From NCBI GenBank assembly GCA_937980205.1, contig CALJKW010000016.1, positions 124,001-188,000 of the forward strand: 64,000 nt of DNA. Direction: 5' to 3'. This stretch comes from an uncultured Myxococcales bacterium (lineage in GTDB: Bacteria > Myxococcota > Myxococcia > Myxococcales > Myxococcaceae). A program made the position numbers and the translations under genes. Numbering within the stretch: the first letter of the stretch is position 1; each line of letters starts with the position of its first letter. The notes under the pieces are model-generated. The model did not search any database, was not told where the DNA came from, and saw nothing but the letters and a program-made list of their open reading frames with translations. Positions 25,378 through 35,236 of the stretch are shown piece after piece.

Positions 25378-27144
25378 ATGGCCGACGAGCAACTGCACAG
25401 CGACGTGATCGCCGCGCGGGCGGCGGCTCGCCAGGTCGCCGAGCTCGGCCAGATGCTGCGCCGCGCGGTCGACACGTACCGCACCTACCGCTCGCGGCAC
25501 CAGCTCACGCGCCAGACGCTGGAGCGCATCCACGAGAAGATGACGAGCGTGCTGCAGGCCGGCCCGCTGCAGATCGAGGTGACGCTCACCGGGCTCATGC
25601 ACGAAGACAAGCCGATCGGCGCGAGCACGGCGACGGGCAAGCGGGAGGACCCGCTCACCGCGCCGCTGTTCGCCGAGGGCGTGCGGCGCCTCACGTTTCT
25701 TCCCGGCCTCGACGCGTCGGAGCTGACGACCTTCCTGGACTCGTGGTTCGACACCGTGACGCAGCCGGCGTCGTCCGAGGGCGTGACGACGCGCTTCTGG
25801 GAGGCCGAGCTCAAGAACGTGCAGCTCGTCGTCATCGACTCGTTCTCGATGGAGAACGAGGCGCCGCCGGACCCTTCGACCCCGCGCGGAAAGCTGACGG
25901 CGCGCCAGCAGATCGACTCGCTGGTGTCCGCCATCTCGGCGCAGGGCATGGCGGGCGGCGGCGACAAGGCGGCGCGCGCGTCGCTGATGCGCGTCGGCGC
26001 GGACGACATCGCGCTGCTGCGCGCCGAGGGGCTGCGCGACATCACCGCCGAGAGCCTGAAGCGGCAGGACGTGAGCCACCGTCCCGTCGCGGCGGTCTCG
26101 GCCGGCGAGCTCGCGCCGCTCGCGGCGGAGCTGGGCAAGGTCCGCGAGCAGGCCTCGCTGGCGATCTTCCAGTCGCTGCTGAACGCCGCCGTGCTCGCCG
26201 CGGAGAAGGATCGCGAGCTGTTGCTCAGGCGCGTCGAGTCGCTCATCGCCGCGCTGATCGACGAGGGCCGCTACCGCGAGCCGCTCGAGCGCTACCAGCA
26301 GCTCATCGGCCAGGCGAAGCAGGACAACGAGCTCACGCCGGCGCGAACGGCGCTGCTGGTGCGGTTCAAGAGCGCGCTCACCAGCGACGCGGTGCTGCAG
26401 AAGCTGATCGCCGCGATCGACACGGAGGAGGGCAGCGACGACGCCTTCCACGTGCTGCAGGTCGTGCGAAAGGCCATCGAGGCGAAGCTGCCGGCGCTCT
26501 TGCCCGAAGTGAAGCTCGCGGCCGCGCGCACGAAGCTCGCCGGGCTGCTCACCGAGGCGCTGCCGCTCGCCGAGGTGCTGCCGAAGGTGAAGTCGATGGA
26601 GGCGGGGGCCTTCGCCGAGGTGCTCAAGCGGCTCGGGACGCTGAAGCCCGAGGAGCAGGCCGCGCTGCTCGTCGAAGGCCTGCGCAGCCACGATCACGCG
26701 CTGCACCGCGTCGCGGCGGCTGCGCTCACGCCGTCGCTGGTGCCGCTGCTGCCGCGCGGGCTGTTCGCGGCGCAGCTGACGAGCCCCGATGCCGGCGTCC
26801 GTGCTGCGGCGCTGGCCGTCGCGCGCGAGCTGGAAGATCCGTCGACGGCGCCGCCGATCGCCTCGCTGCTGACCCTCGCGTCCACGACGCCGGACGAGCG
26901 GCGGCGCATCTACGCGCTGCTTCAGGCGTTGCAGAACCCGAAGGTCGTGCCGGTGCTGATCGACGAGCTCGACCGGCAAAACGACGCCGACGCCAACGTC
27001 GAGCTGGTTCGCCTGCTGAGCGCGCTGGGAGACCCGCGGGCCATCGAGCCGCTCGAGGCCCAGGGCGGCAAGCTGCTGGCGCCCGGCAAGGTGAAGCTCG
27101 CGTGCAAGGTGGCGGTTGCGTTTCTGAAAGGGAAGAAGGCGTGA
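25378..27144 (+). CDS. HEAT-repeat protein with N-terminal module shared with the downstream HD protein
   Basis: 588 residues from the ATG at 25378. The N-terminal module (about 10-125) has an alpha-helical start, a short beta segment (LQIEVTLTGLMHEDKPIG) and the phrase VRRLTFLPGLDASELTTFL. The next gene has the same arrangement ending in VQELTFERGITPDELRAFL. The middle is helical and Ala/Leu-rich. Residues about 430-588 contain HEAT-like repeats (HDHALHRVAAAALTPSLVPL, SPDAGVRAAALAVARELEDP, NPKVVPVLIDELDRQNDADA, LGDPRAIEPL). Probably a cytoplasmic scaffold. The stop overlaps the next GTG. Confidence 0.8.
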   Translation: MADEQLHSDVIAARAAARQVAELGQMLRRAVDTYRTYRSRHQLTRQTLERIHEKMTSVLQAGPLQIEVTLTGLMHEDKPIGASTATGKREDPLTAPLFAEGVRRLTFLPGLDASELTTFLDSWFDTVTQPASSEGVTTRFWEAELKNVQLVVIDSFSMENEAPPDPSTPRGKLTARQQIDSLVSAISAQGMAGGGDKAARASLMRVGADDIALLRAEGLRDITAESLKRQDVSHRPVAAVSAGELAPLAAELGKVREQASLAIFQSLLNAAVLAAEKDRELLLRRVESLIAALIDEGRYREPLERYQQLIGQAKQDNELTPARTALLVRFKSALTSDAVLQKLIAAIDTEEGSDDAFHVLQVVRKAIEAKLPALLPEVKLAAARTKLAGLLTEALPLAEVLPKVKSMEAGAFAEVLKRLGTLKPEEQAALLVEGLRSHDHALHRVAAAALTPSLVPLLPRGLFAAQLTSPDAGVRAAALAVARELEDPSTAPPIASLLTLASTTPDERRRIYALLQALQNPKVVPVLIDELDRQNDADANVELVRLLSALGDPRAIEPLEAQGGKLLAPGKVKLACKVAVAFLKGKKA

Positions 27145-28463
27145 GCGCGGAAGAGTCGGAGCAGCCGGCCATCGACGCGGCGGCGTTCGTTCGCGACACG
27201 GCGCTGCTGCTCAAGCTCGCGCAGGTGCACGCGCTCGAGAACCAGATCTTCGACGGCCCGGTGCGCGGGCTGGCGCAGACGATCGAGAAGGCGGGTTCCG
27301 ACGTCGTGCTGGTGACGCTCGCCGACACCACGTTCGTGAACGGCGTGCTCGCGCGCCTGCGGGGCGGCATGAGCGAGGCCGCCGACATGCTGCGCAAGGC
27401 GCTCGAGCGGCTCGACGTGCAGGAGCTCACCTTCGAGCGCGGCATCACGCCCGACGAGCTGCGCGCGTTCCTCACCGAGTACCAGCGGGCCTTTCGCAGC
27501 GCGACGCCCGCGGCGACGGCGAAGGAGATCTCCGGCCGCGTCCGCGTGCGGGCCATTCACGGCGCGCTGTCGAGCGGGCCGGCGTTCAGCATCGACGCGC
27601 GGCAGAACGTGCTGCGCACCTTCGCGCGCCTGGCGGTCTCGACGCAGGAGGCGCTGCAGGCGCTGCAGGCCGGGCAGCCGTTCCGCTCGACGGCGCTGCG
27701 CCGCGCGGTGCAGTCGCTGGCCGACGCCGCGGTCGGGCACGAGTCGCTGCTCGCGGGCATCACGCGCTTCCCGAACTTCCGCGGCGAGCTGCACTTTCAC
27801 CTGTCGTCGGTCGCTGCCCTGACGCTGCTGATGGCGCTGAAGCTCGAGCTGCCCAAGGCCGCGCTGGCGGACGTGACGATGGCGGCGCTGTTCCACGATC
27901 TCGGGCGGCTGGGCCTCGACGGGCCCGACGAGTCGGGGCTGCTCGCGCCGATTCGGTCGCTGCTCACGTTGAGCGAGCAGCCGACCGTCGAGGCGATGGT
28001 GCAGGCGAGCGCCGCGTTCGACGCCGGGCTGCCGCTGCACGCCTCGAAGGTGTGGAGCCCCACAGCCCTCGGCCGCCTCATCGCGGTGCCGTGCCGGTTC
28101 GATCTGCTCACCGCCGCGAGGCCGCCGCGGCGGCCGCTGGCTCCGGACCAGGCGCTGCGCCTGATTCAAGAGCAGGCCGGGGTGCGGTTCGACCCGCTCG
28201 TGGTGCGGCTGTTCGTGCAGACGGTCGGGCTGTTCCCGGTCGGCACGACGGTGCGGCTGTCGACGGGCGCGCTCGCGATCGTGCTCGAGGTGCCCGGCGA
28301 CGCGGTGAACTTCGCGCGGCCGGTGGTGAAGGTGATTCGCGACGAGGCGGGGCCGGCGGACTACACGCTGGATCTGGCGACGGACGCGGGCGGCGCGACG
28401 ATCGTGGCCTCGGTGGATGCCGAGGTCGAGGGCGTGAATCCGCCGCATTTCCTTCTGTCGTGA
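27141..28463 (+). CDS. HD-domain protein resembling HD-GYP but lacking the GYP motif
   Basis: 440 residues; the GTG at 27141 overlaps the HEAT gene stop. Residues 13-120 are the shared N-terminal module. An HD domain follows (HFHLSSVAALTLLMAL, then FHDLGRLG with H252/D253). After it come a CRFDLLTAARPPRRPLAPDQA stretch (D321) and PVGTTVRLSTGALAIVLEVP, a layout usual for HD-GYP phosphodiesterases. The expected HHExxDGxGYP is absent; the region reads SAAFDAGLPLHASKVWSP. Cyclic-di-GMP hydrolysis is therefore doubtful. It may keep another hydrolase activity or serve as a sensor. Its C-terminus faces a palindrome and a convergent kinase gene. Confidence 0.82.
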   Translation: MSAEESEQPAIDAAAFVRDTALLLKLAQVHALENQIFDGPVRGLAQTIEKAGSDVVLVTLADTTFVNGVLARLRGGMSEAADMLRKALERLDVQELTFERGITPDELRAFLTEYQRAFRSATPAATAKEISGRVRVRAIHGALSSGPAFSIDARQNVLRTFARLAVSTQEALQALQAGQPFRSTALRRAVQSLADAAVGHESLLAGITRFPNFRGELHFHLSSVAALTLLMALKLELPKAALADVTMAALFHDLGRLGLDGPDESGLLAPIRSLLTLSEQPTVEAMVQASAAFDAGLPLHASKVWSPTALGRLIAVPCRFDLLTAARPPRRPLAPDQALRLIQEQAGVRFDPLVVRLFVQTVGLFPVGTTVRLSTGALAIVLEVPGDAVNFARPVVKVIRDEAGPADYTLDLATDAGGATIVASVDAEVEGVNPPHFLLS

Positions 28464-28551
28464 CGCCAGAAACCGGGATCGCGATCGGGGTCGAGATCTT
28501 CGGGGCGAAAGCGCCGCTCCCGATCCCGATCCCGAGCGTCAGCGCCTGGCG
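28464..28551. terminator. Long GATC-rich palindrome between convergent genes, possible bidirectional terminator
   Basis: Outer arms CGCCAG (28464-28469) and CTGGCG (28546-28551) enclose CGGGATCGCGATCGGG (28474-28489) and CCCGATCCCGATCCCG (28519-28534), which pair at 15 of 16 positions. A small GGCG-AAAG-CGCC hairpin lies between them. There is no U-run. The right outer arm is inside the last codons of the minus-strand gene. Confidence 0.55.
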
Positions 28552-31500
28552 GAAGCCGCCAACGCCTCACCCTCGCGCCAGCCGATCGCCTGCGAGGCCG
28601 CCACGACGTCGTTGAGCTCGTTCATCGCCTCTTCGGCGTGGCCCATCGAGCGCAACAGCCGCGCCCGGTTATAGCGGACGCGCAGGACTCCGATGCGGTC
28701 GCCGGCGCGGTCGGCCAGCGCGCGCGCCTCGTCGAACAGCGACAGCGCGGCGGTGTCGTCCTTCTTCTGCGCCGCGAGCACGGCGAGGTTCGCGACCACC
28801 TTCGACTCTCCGAACGGCGACTGCTGCAGCTGGGCCTGGGCGCGTGCGTTGACGAAGAACTCCTGGGCCTCGGTGAGCTTCTGCATGCGCAGGTGCAGGC
28901 GGCCGAGCTGGTTCAGGTATTGCCACATCAGGTGGCCGCTCTCGGCGCGCCTGGTGCTCATCAGCTTCATGCCCTCGAGCAGCTGCTGCGACGCCTGCGA
29001 GAAGTCGCCCTTCGCCTCGAGCACCGAGGCGACGTCGGCGCGCAGCTCGGCCATCAGCTGCGGGTGCTCCTGAGCGGTCACCTTGCCGAGCGCCTCGTTC
29101 AACAGCTTCTCGGCTTCGGCGTGCCGCGACAGCTTGGAGAGGCACAGCCCCTGCTGCCGCAGCACCGCGGCCCGCGAGGCCTGCGCGCGCGTCGGCGGCA
29201 CGAGCTCGAGCACCGGCTCCACCAGCTTGAGCGCCGCGTCCACCGACAAAAGCGACTGCGTCGCGGCCGCCTGCGCGGTGATGTCGAGCAGCTGCTGCGC
29301 CATCGCGTCGGAGAACTGGCCGACCTTCTTGCCCTCCGCGATCAGCAGATCGATGCAGACCTTGTACGCCTCGACGGCCGCCGCCGGCGTGTTCCGCTCG
29401 GCCAGGCGATCGGCGGTGAGCTTCAGGTAGCGGGCCGCCTTGCGCGGCTGATCGGCCGCCATGAAGTGCCGCGCCATCGCCGCCGCGGGAGCCTCGGCGC
29501 CGGCGCTGATGCCGCGCTCGACGGCCTCTCCGATGCGCAGGTGCAGGGCCTTCAGGTCCTCCGCGGCGATGCGCTGCAGCGCGGCCTCGTGCAACAGCGC
29601 CTGCACGAACTGGTACGAGCCCTGGTGCTGCTCGGCCGGCGCGATGATGCCGCGCTCGACGCACTCGGCCGCTGCAGCGCCGACGTCGAGCGGCGTCTCG
29701 ACCGCGGCGGCGACGAGCTCGACGGGAAACACGCGGCCGCACGCGGCTCCGACGCGCAACAGCAGGCGGCCGGCGGGCGTGAGCCGATCGAGCCGCGCCG
29801 CCGTCACCGCCACCAGCGACTCGGGCAGCCCGGCGCCGTCGGCCGACAGCGTCCACTCGCCCTGCACGAGCTTCGCGGCCCCGCTCTCGACGAGCGAGGT
29901 GAGGATCTCGCGCGCGTAGCCGGGGTTGCCGTCGCAGCGATCGACGACCGCCGCGGTGAGGCGCACCGACGGCTTCCCCGACGGCAGGCGGTGCCCGATG
30001 AGCTCGGCGAGGTCGCGGCGGTCGAGCGCCTTCAGCTCGATGCGCTTGAGCTTCGGCCACAGCCGCTCGCTGTTCTGCGGCCGCGCCGCGGCGACGAAGC
30101 ACACCGGAGCCTTCGCGCTGCGCGCCAGCACCTCGCCGATGATCTCGATCGACGCCGCGTCGCACAGGTGCGCGTCGTCGAGCAGCAGCACCAGCGGCTT
30201 CGCCTGCGCGGCGGTGTGGAACAGCGACAGCATCGCGGCGCGATCGAGGCTGTGCTCGTCCTCCGCGCTCTGGCCCGTCGGCTTCCACGTGCCGCCCGAG
30301 CTGAACAGGTGCTCGAGGCGGGCCACGTCCTGCGCGGAGACTCCGAGGCGCGTGAGGCCGCCGAGCGAGGTGTGCGTCGACGGATCCGCCCGGCCGCTCT
30401 CGCGGCGGCTCAGCGACTGGACGAGCTGCCGCACCACGTCGAGCGGCGTGTCCGCTCCGAACCGACCGCCGCGCGCGCGTGCGACCAGCATGCCGGAGTC
30501 GCGGCTGATGCGCGCCGTCTCCTGCAGCAGGCGCGTCTTGCCCAGGCCGGCGGTGCCGAGCAGCAGCATGCCGCCGACGCGCCGGTTCTTGAGCAGGTCG
30601 AGCACGGTGCGCACGTGGCCGAGCTCGACCTCGCGGCCGACGATCGGCTCCTTCGCGGAGTCCTCGTCTTCGCTCGTCCCCGCGAGCTCGAAGACGGGGC
30701 CCAAGGCCTCTTCTCCCGCGAGCGGAGGCTTCTCGGTGAACGACAGGCGCCCCTGACCCATGCGCTGCACGGCCCGGGTCACCAGCGGCTTCTCGGTCGG
30801 CGCCGCCGCGGCGAGCCGCCGCGCGACGGTGAGCACCTCGGTCACGGCGGGAGATTCGAGCAGCGAGCCCCCGCCGACGCCCGACACGATCGCCGTGTGC
30901 ACGCCGATGCGCAGCGTGATGGCGCGAGAGAACTTCGCGTTCGCCTGCCGGAGCAGCCGCACCATCTCGAGCGCGAGCTTGAGCGCCCGCTCGGTGTCGT
31001 CTTCCTGCGCCTGCACCGCGCCGAACACGGCGAGCACGCAGTTGCCCATGAAGCGCTCGCCGAGGCCGCCCGCCTTCACCAGGGCCTGCAGCAGGCTCTC
31101 GTGCAGCTGGTTGATGGCGGTGCGCACGGCGGCGGCGTCCATCACCTCGGCGAGCGCGGCCTGGCCGCCGACCTCGGCGAACAGCACGGTCAGCGGCCTG
31201 CGCTCGGAGCTCGCGGCCAGGTCCGTCAGCTTCGTCGCGTAGCTGAGCAGGTTGTCGGGCAGGGTGCCGCGCAGGCCGGAGAGCTGAGAGAGCTGCGCGC
31301 CGGACGGAGCCGAGGCCGGGGTCGCCTGCTCGCCGAGGCCGGGAGGAATCGGAGAGACGCCGGTGACGCCGCGCAGGGCGAGGCGCACGAGCTCGAGCGC
31401 GCGCCGCATCTCGAGCGCGCTGCGGTGGCGCCGCTCGGGCTGCTTCTCGAGCGCCTTCAGCACGATCGCGTCGAGGCCCGCCGGCAGCGGCAGCTTCGCG

Positions 31501-32324
31501 GCGGAGGACGGCGAGGGCGGCGCCTGCATCACGTGCTTCTGCGCGAGCTCGAGGTCCGAAGAGCCGGCGAACAGCTTCTGCCCGGTGAGCATCTCCCACA
31601 GCAGCACGCCGCACGCGTAGAGATCGGTCGCGGCTTCCGGCTCGCGGCCGAGGATCTGCTCGGGCGGCATGTAGCCGGGCGTGCCCACCATCATGCCGGT
31701 CTGCGTGAGGCGCTCCTGCGCGTCGGCGCCCTGGCCGACGATGCGCGCGATGCCGAAGTCGACGACCTTCACGAGATCGGTGCCGTCGCCGAGCTTCGCG
31801 ACGAGCACGTTGTTCGGCTTCAGATCGCGGTGAACGATGTGATGCGAGTGCGCCTCGTGCAGCGCCGAGAGAATCTGCTCGACGATCAGCAGCACGCGCT
31901 CGATCGGCAGCGGAGACTCCTCGCTGATGACCTGCTTGAGCGTCTTGCCGTGCACGTACTCCATGACGAAGTACAGCGAGCCGTCGTCGGTGCGGCCGAA
32001 GTCCATGATCTGGACGATGTTCGGGTGGCGCATCGCCGCGGTGGCCTGGCTCTCGCGCTCGAAGCGCTGCACCACCTGCGGCTTCGACGTCAGCGCGGGC
32101 AGCAGCGTCTTGATGCAGACGGGCAGCTTCAGCTTCACCTGCTCGGCGCGGTAGACCTTGCCCATGCCGCCCTCTCCGATGACGGAGAGCACGCGGTAGT
32201 TGCCGATCTGCTTGCCGATGAAGGCGTCGGAAGGCACGGCCTGAACGGGCAGCGGCGCTCCGCACTGAGAGCAGAACTTCGCCGTCGCGTTTCGAGGCGC
32301 CCCACAGGCCGGACACTGAAGCAT
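28539..32324 (-). CDS. Giant Ser/Thr kinase - cyclase-like - AAA ATPase - TPR regulator
   Basis: 1261 residues. In order: a zinc ribbon (C4, C7, C18, C21); a kinase at about 43-315 with GEGGMGKVY, K72, HRDLKPNN (165-172) and DFG (189-191); a class III cyclase-like domain at about 375-550; a STAND/AAA-type ATPase with Walker A GTAGLGKT (590-597) and Walker B VLLLDDAH; then a long TPR region. The cyclase domain has lost its metal ligands (E384 and N428 replace Asp), so it is probably not catalytic. This is the scheme of large soluble regulators in Myxococcota. The ATG at 32324 has TAAGCT 10 bases upstream. Inputs and targets unknown. Confidence 0.9.
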   Translation of the reverse strand: MLQCPACGAPRNATAKFCSQCGAPLPVQAVPSDAFIGKQIGNYRVLSVIGEGGMGKVYRAEQVKLKLPVCIKTLLPALTSKPQVVQRFERESQATAAMRHPNIVQIMDFGRTDDGSLYFVMEYVHGKTLKQVISEESPLPIERVLLIVEQILSALHEAHSHHIVHRDLKPNNVLVAKLGDGTDLVKVVDFGIARIVGQGADAQERLTQTGMMVGTPGYMPPEQILGREPEAATDLYACGVLLWEMLTGQKLFAGSSDLELAQKHVMQAPPSPSSAAKLPLPAGLDAIVLKALEKQPERRHRSALEMRRALELVRLALRGVTGVSPIPPGLGEQATPASAPSGAQLSQLSGLRGTLPDNLLSYATKLTDLAASSERRPLTVLFAEVGGQAALAEVMDAAAVRTAINQLHESLLQALVKAGGLGERFMGNCVLAVFGAVQAQEDDTERALKLALEMVRLLRQANAKFSRAITLRIGVHTAIVSGVGGGSLLESPAVTEVLTVARRLAAAAPTEKPLVTRAVQRMGQGRLSFTEKPPLAGEEALGPVFELAGTSEDEDSAKEPIVGREVELGHVRTVLDLLKNRRVGGMLLLGTAGLGKTRLLQETARISRDSGMLVARARGGRFGADTPLDVVRQLVQSLSRRESGRADPSTHTSLGGLTRLGVSAQDVARLEHLFSSGGTWKPTGQSAEDEHSLDRAAMLSLFHTAAQAKPLVLLLDDAHLCDAASIEIIGEVLARSAKAPVCFVAAARPQNSERLWPKLKRIELKALDRRDLAELIGHRLPSGKPSVRLTAAVVDRCDGNPGYAREILTSLVESGAAKLVQGEWTLSADGAGLPESLVAVTAARLDRLTPAGRLLLRVGAACGRVFPVELVAAAVETPLDVGAAAAECVERGIIAPAEQHQGSYQFVQALLHEAALQRIAAEDLKALHLRIGEAVERGISAGAEAPAAAMARHFMAADQPRKAARYLKLTADRLAERNTPAAAVEAYKVCIDLLIAEGKKVGQFSDAMAQQLLDITAQAAATQSLLSVDAALKLVEPVLELVPPTRAQASRAAVLRQQGLCLSKLSRHAEAEKLLNEALGKVTAQEHPQLMAELRADVASVLEAKGDFSQASQQLLEGMKLMSTRRAESGHLMWQYLNQLGRLHLRMQKLTEAQEFFVNARAQAQLQQSPFGESKVVANLAVLAAQKKDDTAALSLFDEARALADRAGDRIGVLRVRYNRARLLRSMGHAEEAMNELNDVVAASQAIGWREGEALAASARR

Positions 32325-32334
32325 GGGCGCCGGC

Positions 32335-32340
32335 AGCTTA
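32335..32340 (-). promoter_or_regulatory. Putative -10 box (TAAGCT) of the giant kinase gene
   Basis: TAAGCT on the minus strand ends 10 bases before the ATG at 32324, in the 35-base gap after the YhcG-like gene. It suggests that the kinase is transcribed on its own. Confidence 0.4.
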
Positions 32341-32359
32341 CTCCGTGCAGGCCCCACGT

Positions 32360-33415
32360 TCAGGGCGGCGCGGGCCCTTTGGCTTCGCCGACGGCGGTGG
32401 CCGCCTCGAGCTGCTCGATCGTAGGCAGCGCGCCCTCGAGCTCTTTCGGCAGCCGGGAGACCACCTGCGTCTCCCACGCGGCGACGCCGATGGGGCGCTT
32501 CAGGTCGCGCAGCGCGTACTCGACGACGAGCTTGTCCTTCGACTTGCACAGGAGCAGCCCGATGGTCGGCTTGTCGGTCGGGTGCCGCTGCTGGGCGTCG
32601 ATGGCCGAGAGGTAAAAGCCGAGCTGGCCGATGAACGCGGGGTCGAACGGAACGGCCTTGAGCTCGACCACGACGAAGCAGCGCAGCTTCAGGTGGTAGA
32701 AGAGCAGGTCGACGAAGAACTCGCTGTCGCCGACGGAGAGGCGGACCTGGCGGCCGACGAAGGCGAAGCCGGCGCCGAGCTCGAGCAGGAACTTCTGGAC
32801 GTGCTCGATGAGCGCGTTCTCGACGTCGCGCTCGCGGCGCAGCTCGGCCGTGCCGAGGAAGTTGAAGAGGTAAGGATCTTTGAGCGCCTGCTCGGCGAGA
32901 TCGGACTCGGTGGGGGGCAGCGTGGTCCTGAAGTTGGTGATGGCGCGGCCGGCCCGTCGGTGCGCGCTCTTGTCGATCTGCATCGTCAGAAGCGGCTGCG
33001 ACCACCCGTGGGTGACTGCTTCGCGCGCGTACCAGAGCCGCGTCTGCTCATCCTGCAGCCGCTCGAGCAGCGCGATGTTCTGCTTCCACGGCAATTGTGC
33101 AACGACCCGTTGCACAATCGACCGGTCTCGCCACGCCTCGGCGAATTTGCGCATGTACTTGAGGTTCCGTGGCGAGAAGCCCTTCATGTCCGGAAACGCG
33201 CGGCTCAAGTCCGCCGAGAGCCGGTCGATGACCTTCGCGCCCCAGCCCTCGTCGGCCTGGCGTCGCAAAATGACGTCGCCGATGTCCCAGTACAGCAGCA
33301 CCATGGCCGAGTTGGCCGCCAGCACCACCCTGAGGCGTTCTTGCGAGACGCGCTCCTTGAGCTCCCGGAGCGTGGCCGCGTACTCGACCGTCTTCTTCGC
33401 GATTCCCCCGCGCAT
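32360..33415 (-). CDS. YhcG-family PD-(D/E)XK nuclease (DUF1016)
   Basis: 351 residues, the usual length. The N-terminal winged-helix-like region has the family phrases MVLLYWDIGDVILRRQ, GWGAKVIDRLSADL and FSPRNLKYMRKFAEAW. The C-terminal nuclease core has D in FFVDLLFYHLKL followed by VVVELK, the D...ExK metal site, then FIGQLGFYLSAID and PTIGLLLCKSKD. The family occurs sporadically and often with mobile or defence genes; its role is not established. Here it faces recJ across 85 bases that hold a palindrome. The neighbours are ordinary chromosomal genes, so it may be a single-gene acquisition. Confidence 0.9.
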   Translation of the reverse strand: MRGGIAKKTVEYAATLRELKERVSQERLRVVLAANSAMVLLYWDIGDVILRRQADEGWGAKVIDRLSADLSRAFPDMKGFSPRNLKYMRKFAEAWRDRSIVQRVVAQLPWKQNIALLERLQDEQTRLWYAREAVTHGWSQPLLTMQIDKSAHRRAGRAITNFRTTLPPTESDLAEQALKDPYLFNFLGTAELRRERDVENALIEHVQKFLLELGAGFAFVGRQVRLSVGDSEFFVDLLFYHLKLRCFVVVELKAVPFDPAFIGQLGFYLSAIDAQQRHPTDKPTIGLLLCKSKDKLVVEYALRDLKRPIGVAAWETQVVSRLPKELEGALPTIEQLEAATAVGEAKGPAPP

Positions 33416-33435
33416 ACGCGAGCAGCGGTAACACG

Positions 33436-33479
33436 CGGGTCTGACATCATGGTTTCGCGCGCCATGAATGTCAGACCCG
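33436..33479. repeat. REP-like imperfect palindrome in the YhcG/recJ divergent spacer
   Basis: Left arm CGGGTCTGACATCATGG (33436-33452) and right arm CCATGAATGTCAGACCCG (33462-33479) pair fully except for one bulged base, around a 9-base loop TTTCGCGCG. The GGGTCTGACAT sequence recalls REP elements mobilised by REP-associated tyrosine transposases. No such gene is in the window. Confidence 0.75.
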
Positions 33480-33500
33480 TCTGGTAAGAGCTGTACCCGT

Positions 33501-35231
<1,731 letters not shown>

Positions 35232-35236
35232 GCGGT

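Noticed and set aside
32325..33005. Upstream extension of the giant kinase frame
   Set aside because: The added residues are a shadow of the YhcG-like gene; the zinc ribbon MLQCPACG begins at the ATG of 32324, with a -10-like box before it.
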